The notes under the pieces were generated by a model, which did no database searches, was not told where the DNA came from, and worked only from the letters and a program-made list of their open reading frames with translations. A program made the position numbers and the translations under genes. Of a stretch of DNA of 64,000 bases, positions 59,657 to 64,000 are shown piece by piece. How positions within the stretch are numbered: position 1 is the first letter of the stretch; every line of letters begins with the position of its first letter. Source of the stretch: Chlorokybus atmophyticus (Eukaryota; Streptophyta; Chlorokybophyceae; Chlorokybales; Chlorokybaceae); the NCBI GenBank assembly GCA_009103225.1, contig RHPI01002823.1, positions 945,147 through 1,009,146 on the forward strand, given 5' to 3'.

Positions 59657-60229
59657 TAAGCAAGTCGGGCAGGTGGGCGGCGGCGGCGGCGGCGGCGGTG
59701 GCAGTGGCAGTGGCGGTGGCGGCGACGGCTGTTACGCCGTGCAGTGGGTAATTATCACTTAAAACTATGTACAGTGATCACACACTTTACATGTAGTGAC
59801 TGTACACTCCCTTAACCACCTTTCGTTGAATGAACAACTACTTGGCAACTTAAGGGTTATGGTCACCTAGCTTAGGTACCCCTACCTTAGCCCCAAAAGC
59901 CCAGAGCTCAAGTCGTGCGACGGCTACCCTCCACCCGCGACTGGCTCCTTTTTTATGGCGAAATCCATCGCCATGAGCTTTACTAGGAACTATCTTGGCT
60001 AAGACCTACTTGGTTCAAAGCCCCCTACCAGATCCCCATTCACTCACCCAATTGATTAGTTTAGTTCACCTGGCATTAATTCACTGGCATTCTGCAAAGT
60101 GACCAATAATGCTAATCCGCGATTTTTGTGCTTGCGGCCATGGCAGACGGCGCTGTCACGCGCTGCGTATCGGCACACGCGGGAGGGGGCAAATGCCTTA
60201 GCCGATTTTCTGTCGCGACGTCGCGTCGC

Positions 60230-60560
60230 GAAGTGATCTAATAGTTGATTCACTTGTGAATCAACTTTAGTTCACTACCTTGTCGGCTTTATGAATCACT
60301 CTGCTAGTGAACTAACTTAGTTCACCGGTGCTTCACTTTTGGCTCCCTCTTCTATTAGTCCCCCCATATTAGGGTGATTCACTTAGTTCACTTAGTTCAC
60401 TACGAACCCTTAGTGAACTACTTTAGTTCATGTTCGTAATTGAACCAGTGAACTATTTTAGTTCACTTACGAACCCCTAGTGAACTATTATAGTTCATGT
60501 TCGTAACTGAACTAGTGAACTAATTTAGTTCACTATGTTGATTCACTTCGCAGGTGAATC
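60230..60560. repeat. AGTTCACT/AGTGAACT repeat array in LTR
   Basis: The octamer TTAGTTCAC and its complement GTGAACTA alternate many times. Two 66-base units start at 60392 and 60458. Because the motif occurs in both orientations, the transcript could fold strongly. Confidence 0.8.
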
Positions 60561-61198
60561 AACCCCTTCGCGAACTCATTTCGCGAAGTCCTTTTTGTTC
60601 ACCCTAGGTAGGCTACTTCGCTCTATTCATCTGATTCAAATAAGCCGCCTTGGATTGGCCTAAATGAACCTTATAATTACACATGCTTTTTCCTATGATG
60701 TTTCACACGATTGGCCCCATAAGCCCACATCGCGTTAATAAATCAGTATACTAGAGCCATGTGCTTTTATCTTCCTACTCAAGACGCCCATACATTCATG
60801 AATAGGGTAATTCCTAGTCAACCACTTCTAATTAGATGCATGCAAATGCTCTAACTAGCCAGACCTATAATTAGCGTTGCACTGTATTCGTGTTAAAGCT
60901 CAAACACAAACACACGCATTCAAAGCTTTTATAACAAACCAAGATAATCCAACCAAGGTTCATTAAACTTTTGTCTCTCGCGCTAATTAAACTTATATAT
61001 ACACTGTACATGACCAGCTGTAGTAGCTAGGCCGTAACAATGCCCCCCCTTCAGTTATTGAGCGTCTCTGCTCAATTCCTTTCTCCACGCTTTCCAACCT
61101 AGGGAAACAAGCCATGATCAGTAACTTGAAAGGTCAAAACGTGGAACTACTTCTAAAGGCGGGAAATATATATTTTCAGAAATGGACCTACCTGGACT

Positions 61199-63756
61199 TC
61201 ATCCTTGGGCAACCGTTAGCTCCCTCCAATATTTCTTTATCAGAAGCGGTGATCGCATGTTGGGTTCGTCAACCCATTCACATGCTTCGAACGGATGACC
61301 CTTCCATTTCACAAAGTAACTGGGAGATCTGCCTTTCCGGCCTTTGTGGGTTATTATACCCTCAACTTCATACTCCCAATCTCCTTCTATAAACATTGGG
61401 GGGGGTGGTGGCTGCACCGACCCATCTGAGTGATAGGCTCTCAATAGCGAGGCATGAAATACATTATGTATGTTAAGACTCGGTGGCAATTCTAACTTGA
61501 ATGCCACAGCCCCTATCTTTTCTACTACCTTAAATGGTCCAAGCCATCGGGGTAATAGTTTTCGGGCCCCATCGAGAGACTCCATCCTCACATTCTTTGT
61601 GCTAAGTAGGACTTCTTGTCCCACTTCAAACACGGCCTCTGCCCTCTTGGCATCGGCATATTGACGCATACGATTTTGGGTTGCTAATAAGGCCCTCTTG
61701 GCCTCATTTTGCACCTGCCCTAATCGTTGAGCCAAAATTTGAGCCGAGGGGTTGACTCTTTTCCTAGCCCCCATATTCTCTATTAAAGCCTCAACTGGAC
61801 TCAATGGATGGCGGCCATAACTAATATAAAATGGTGTCATCCCCGTTGACTCATTCACTGAATCATTGATGGCATACTCAACGAAAGGGAGATATGTATC
61901 CCAATCTCCAATATTCTTTAGTGCGTAATGCCTCAATAGTTGTTCCACTGTCTGATTCACACGCTCGGTTTGCCCATCTGTTTGAGGATGAAACGCGGTG
62001 GATAACTTATTATCCAAATTTAATATATCACATAATTCACGCCAAAAGGCGGAAGTGAACCGCGAATCCCTATCCGAAATCATATCCACGGGCATCCCAT
62101 GTTGTGAGTACCATCTCCTAAAAAAGGCATGGGCAAAATCCTCGCCCGTAAATTTTGGAGGAGTTGGTTCTAAGTGAACAACCTTACTAAACCGGTCTAC
62201 AAACACAACCATTCCATTATTCCCTTTTACCGTTTTAGGTAATTGGACTATGAAGTCAACAGACATTGACTTCCAAGCCCCCTCTGGTATGGGCAAAGGT
62301 TGTAATTTCCCGGCTGGTTTTGTCCTTACGAATTTAATCCTTTGGCATGAGTCACAATTTTTTACAAAATTTTCGACATCAATTCTTAAGGTCGGCCACC
62401 AATACCTCCTAGCCAAAGACTCGGTAGTTTTCCTTATACCAAAGTGGCCACGGTAAGGGGGATTATGTGATTCTTCAATCACTTTTGACCTAAGTGACCC
62501 ATCCATTAGAACCGCAATCTTTTCTTCATCTTTATACAAAAATGCCCCATGTGGTTTTAACACTTGGTTGAATTTCAAAAGGAACTCCGGGCAATTAGTA
62601 TAACTTGCGATTATTTGGTTAGGAATGTCACTCACATAATCCAATGCAAGTAACGCCAAATCCTCGGATAATGCGGGATGCCTACTTAAAGGATCTGCCG
62701 CATTTATCCTACCTGGCCTATATTCCCAATCAAAATCATATCGCACCAAATACTCATGCCACCTTACTTGGCGTCGCGACAAGTTAGGTTGCGTATTTAG
62801 GTGCACTAAGGGTTTGTGATCAGTTATCACCTTAAAATGTCTCCCCTCTAAGTAACACCTCCATCTATGCAACGCTTTCACAACATCTAATAATTCCTGA
62901 TCGGTGGTTGAGTAATTCTTCTCCGCGGGCTTATACTTGAAACTCTCAAAGGCTACTGGATGCCCCTCTTGCACTAGTATAGCCCCGGTTCCTGCCAAAG
63001 AGGCATCACTTATCACCTCAAATGGCTTGTCCATTTCCGGCAACTTCAATATCAGAAGTGAGGTCATAGCAGCCTTAAGCCTTTCAAAGGCTTGTTGCTC
63101 CTTAGGACCCCATTCGAAGGGTTTTCGGGTACTTGTCAAAGTGGTGAGTGGGGCGGCTATAATTGAATAGCCTAAAATAAAACGGCGGAACCATAGGCAA
63201 AAACCCAAGAATTTCTGTAACTCCGTTACATTCTTAGGAACTGCCTAGTCTTTAACCCTTTCGAGTTTCTTAGGATCGCCTTTTATTCCTTCTTCACTCA
63301 CAATATTACCCAAGTACTCTACTTCCCTAGCAAAGAAGTCACACTTCTTGAAATTCGCCAAGAACTTATGCTCCCTTAACCTACTCAAGGCTTTTCGTAA
63401 ATGAAGCACATGTTCCTCTTTTGTACTTGAAAATACAATAACATCATCCAAGTACACTAGGACGAATTTCCCTACCTCCTTTTTGAATACTTCATTCATT
63501 ACCGCTTGGAATGTGGCCGGCGCATTGCACAAGCCAAATGGCATCACCGTATATTCATAATGACCCATAGGGGTTTTAAACCCTGTCTTATACCTATCTT
63601 CTATCGCGATAGGTATTTGGTGATAACCACTAGTTAGGTCGAGGGTGCTAAACCACGACTTCCCAACTAGTTGATCATACAAATCATCCAAACGCGGTAA
63701 GGGGAAGGCATTCATCACCGTTTGTGCATGTAATGACCTATAATGTAACGATGCTC
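61199..63756 (-). pseudogene. Ty3/gypsy chromovirus pol (RT, RNase H, integrase, chromodomain), broken
   Basis: One reading frame on the minus strand, interrupted by a TAG at 63245-63247. The upstream part (63718-63248, with the frame open to about 63755) is reverse transcriptase with YLDD at residues 89-92. The downstream part (63208-61199, 669 residues) has an RNase H domain (VISDASLAGTGAILVQ, YSTTDQELLDVV, VITDHKPLVHL), an integrase zinc finger (H248, H255, C285, C288), a D-D-E core (D318, D379, E415) and a C-terminal chromodomain (residues 606-669, YFVKWKGHPFEACEWVDEPN). The chromodomain places it among chromoviruses. Gag, protease and the first part of RT are absent; sequence right of 63756 is unrelated. 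So the copy is 5'-truncated, or the contig is mis-joined there. Confidence 0.95.
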
Positions 63757-64000
63757 GTGCTCACATACACAGCACACAAGTCATACAACACATGTGTGCA
63801 GCTGAGCACAATCTTCACACCGGAACCTTGCCTTCACTCGCGCACGCACGCACGCGTCGAGCGCGCACACGCACACGAACACTACTACTTCTCACGCCAA
63901 GCAAGAACGCAGCAGTGTGCCTTGGACCACAACTCCCTCAAGCATGCACCAGCATACTCACAGCAGAGAGCAGAAAACAAAGTTGGTTGCATTACACAGG
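63757..64000. other. Sequence beyond the retroelement break
   Basis: No retroelement or gene signal. It includes a CGCACGCACG-type alternating tract at 63840-63880, like the host intron repeats. Confidence 0.5.

Larger units (their letters stand above)
58665..61039 (-). repeat. 3' LTR of Ty3/gypsy chromovirus
   Basis: On the minus strand it begins TGTTACGGCC at 61039, immediately after a purine tract (GAAGGGGGGGCA, 61041-61052) that fits a polypurine primer. It ends CCCGTTACA at 58665, so the ends are TG...CA. Length is about 2.4 kb, long for an LTR. The terminal sequence occurs twice (starting at 58665 and 58845), so the true end could be either. AT- and GC-rich internal repeats are described separately. 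Confidence 0.7.

Overview
The window is nuclear DNA of a photosynthetic eukaryote, most likely a green alga (Viridiplantae). Nearly every gene is cut into short exons by GT-AG introns. The encoded set is plant-type: plastid fibrillin, violaxanthin de-epoxidase-related protein, FLU, a plastid glucose-6-phosphate dehydrogenase with the thioredoxin-sensitive cysteine pair, plant-type base-exchange phosphatidylserine synthase, the ThiD-ThiE fusion, and an ILP1/GCFC protein. The genus cannot be named from sequence alone. Exon coordinates below were built by hand from splice sites and reading-frame continuity. They close in phase for most genes; exceptions are stated.

Layout. 1-1.4 kb: the 5' part of an LTR retroelement on the minus strand (frameshifted gag-like ORF plus a probable 330-bp LTR). 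2.0-8.6 kb: a poorly resolved minus-strand gene and two diverged copies of an F-box cassette (about 2.95-4.0 kb and 7.6-8.6 kb), separated by gene-poor DNA with a GATATC-rich repeat. 8.9-12.2 kb: F-box/LRR gene (+). 13.3-15.7 kb: VDE-related protein (-). 16.9-19.0 kb: fibrillin (+). 19.6-23.2 kb: GT29 sialyltransferase-like protein (-), with an assembly gap in one intron. 23.9-29.9 kb: ILP1/PAXBP1 homolog (+). 30.4-32.4 kb: phosphatidylserine synthase (-). 32.8-34.2 kb: FLU (+). 34.2-36.9 kb: repeat-rich spacer with a tRNA-Pro(CGG). 36.9-40.4 kb: mitochondrial chaperonin 60 (+). 42.8-45.9 kb: plastid G6PDH (-). 46.4-49.0 kb: PRP31 (+). 49.8-52.8 kb: unidentified coiled-coil protein (-). 53.4-56.3 kb: thiamine ThiD-ThiE fusion (+). 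58.7-63.76 kb: decayed Ty3/gypsy chromovirus (-) with a very long LTR.

Gene order is almost perfectly alternating in strand, so genes form head-to-head pairs sharing short 5' intervals of about 0.4-1.2 kb and convergent pairs sharing 3' intervals. The only tandem neighbours are FLU and CPN60, exactly where the repeats and tRNA sit. Functionally the region mixes plastid photoprotection and tetrapyrrole control (VDR, fibrillin, FLU, G6PDH), splicing (PRP31, ILP1), lipid and thiamine synthesis, protein folding and F-box adaptors. No operon-like pathway, CRISPR array or clearly new multi-gene system was seen. The most unusual items are the alternating architecture, the duplicated F-box cassette, the unidentified coiled-coil gene, and the two retroelements.
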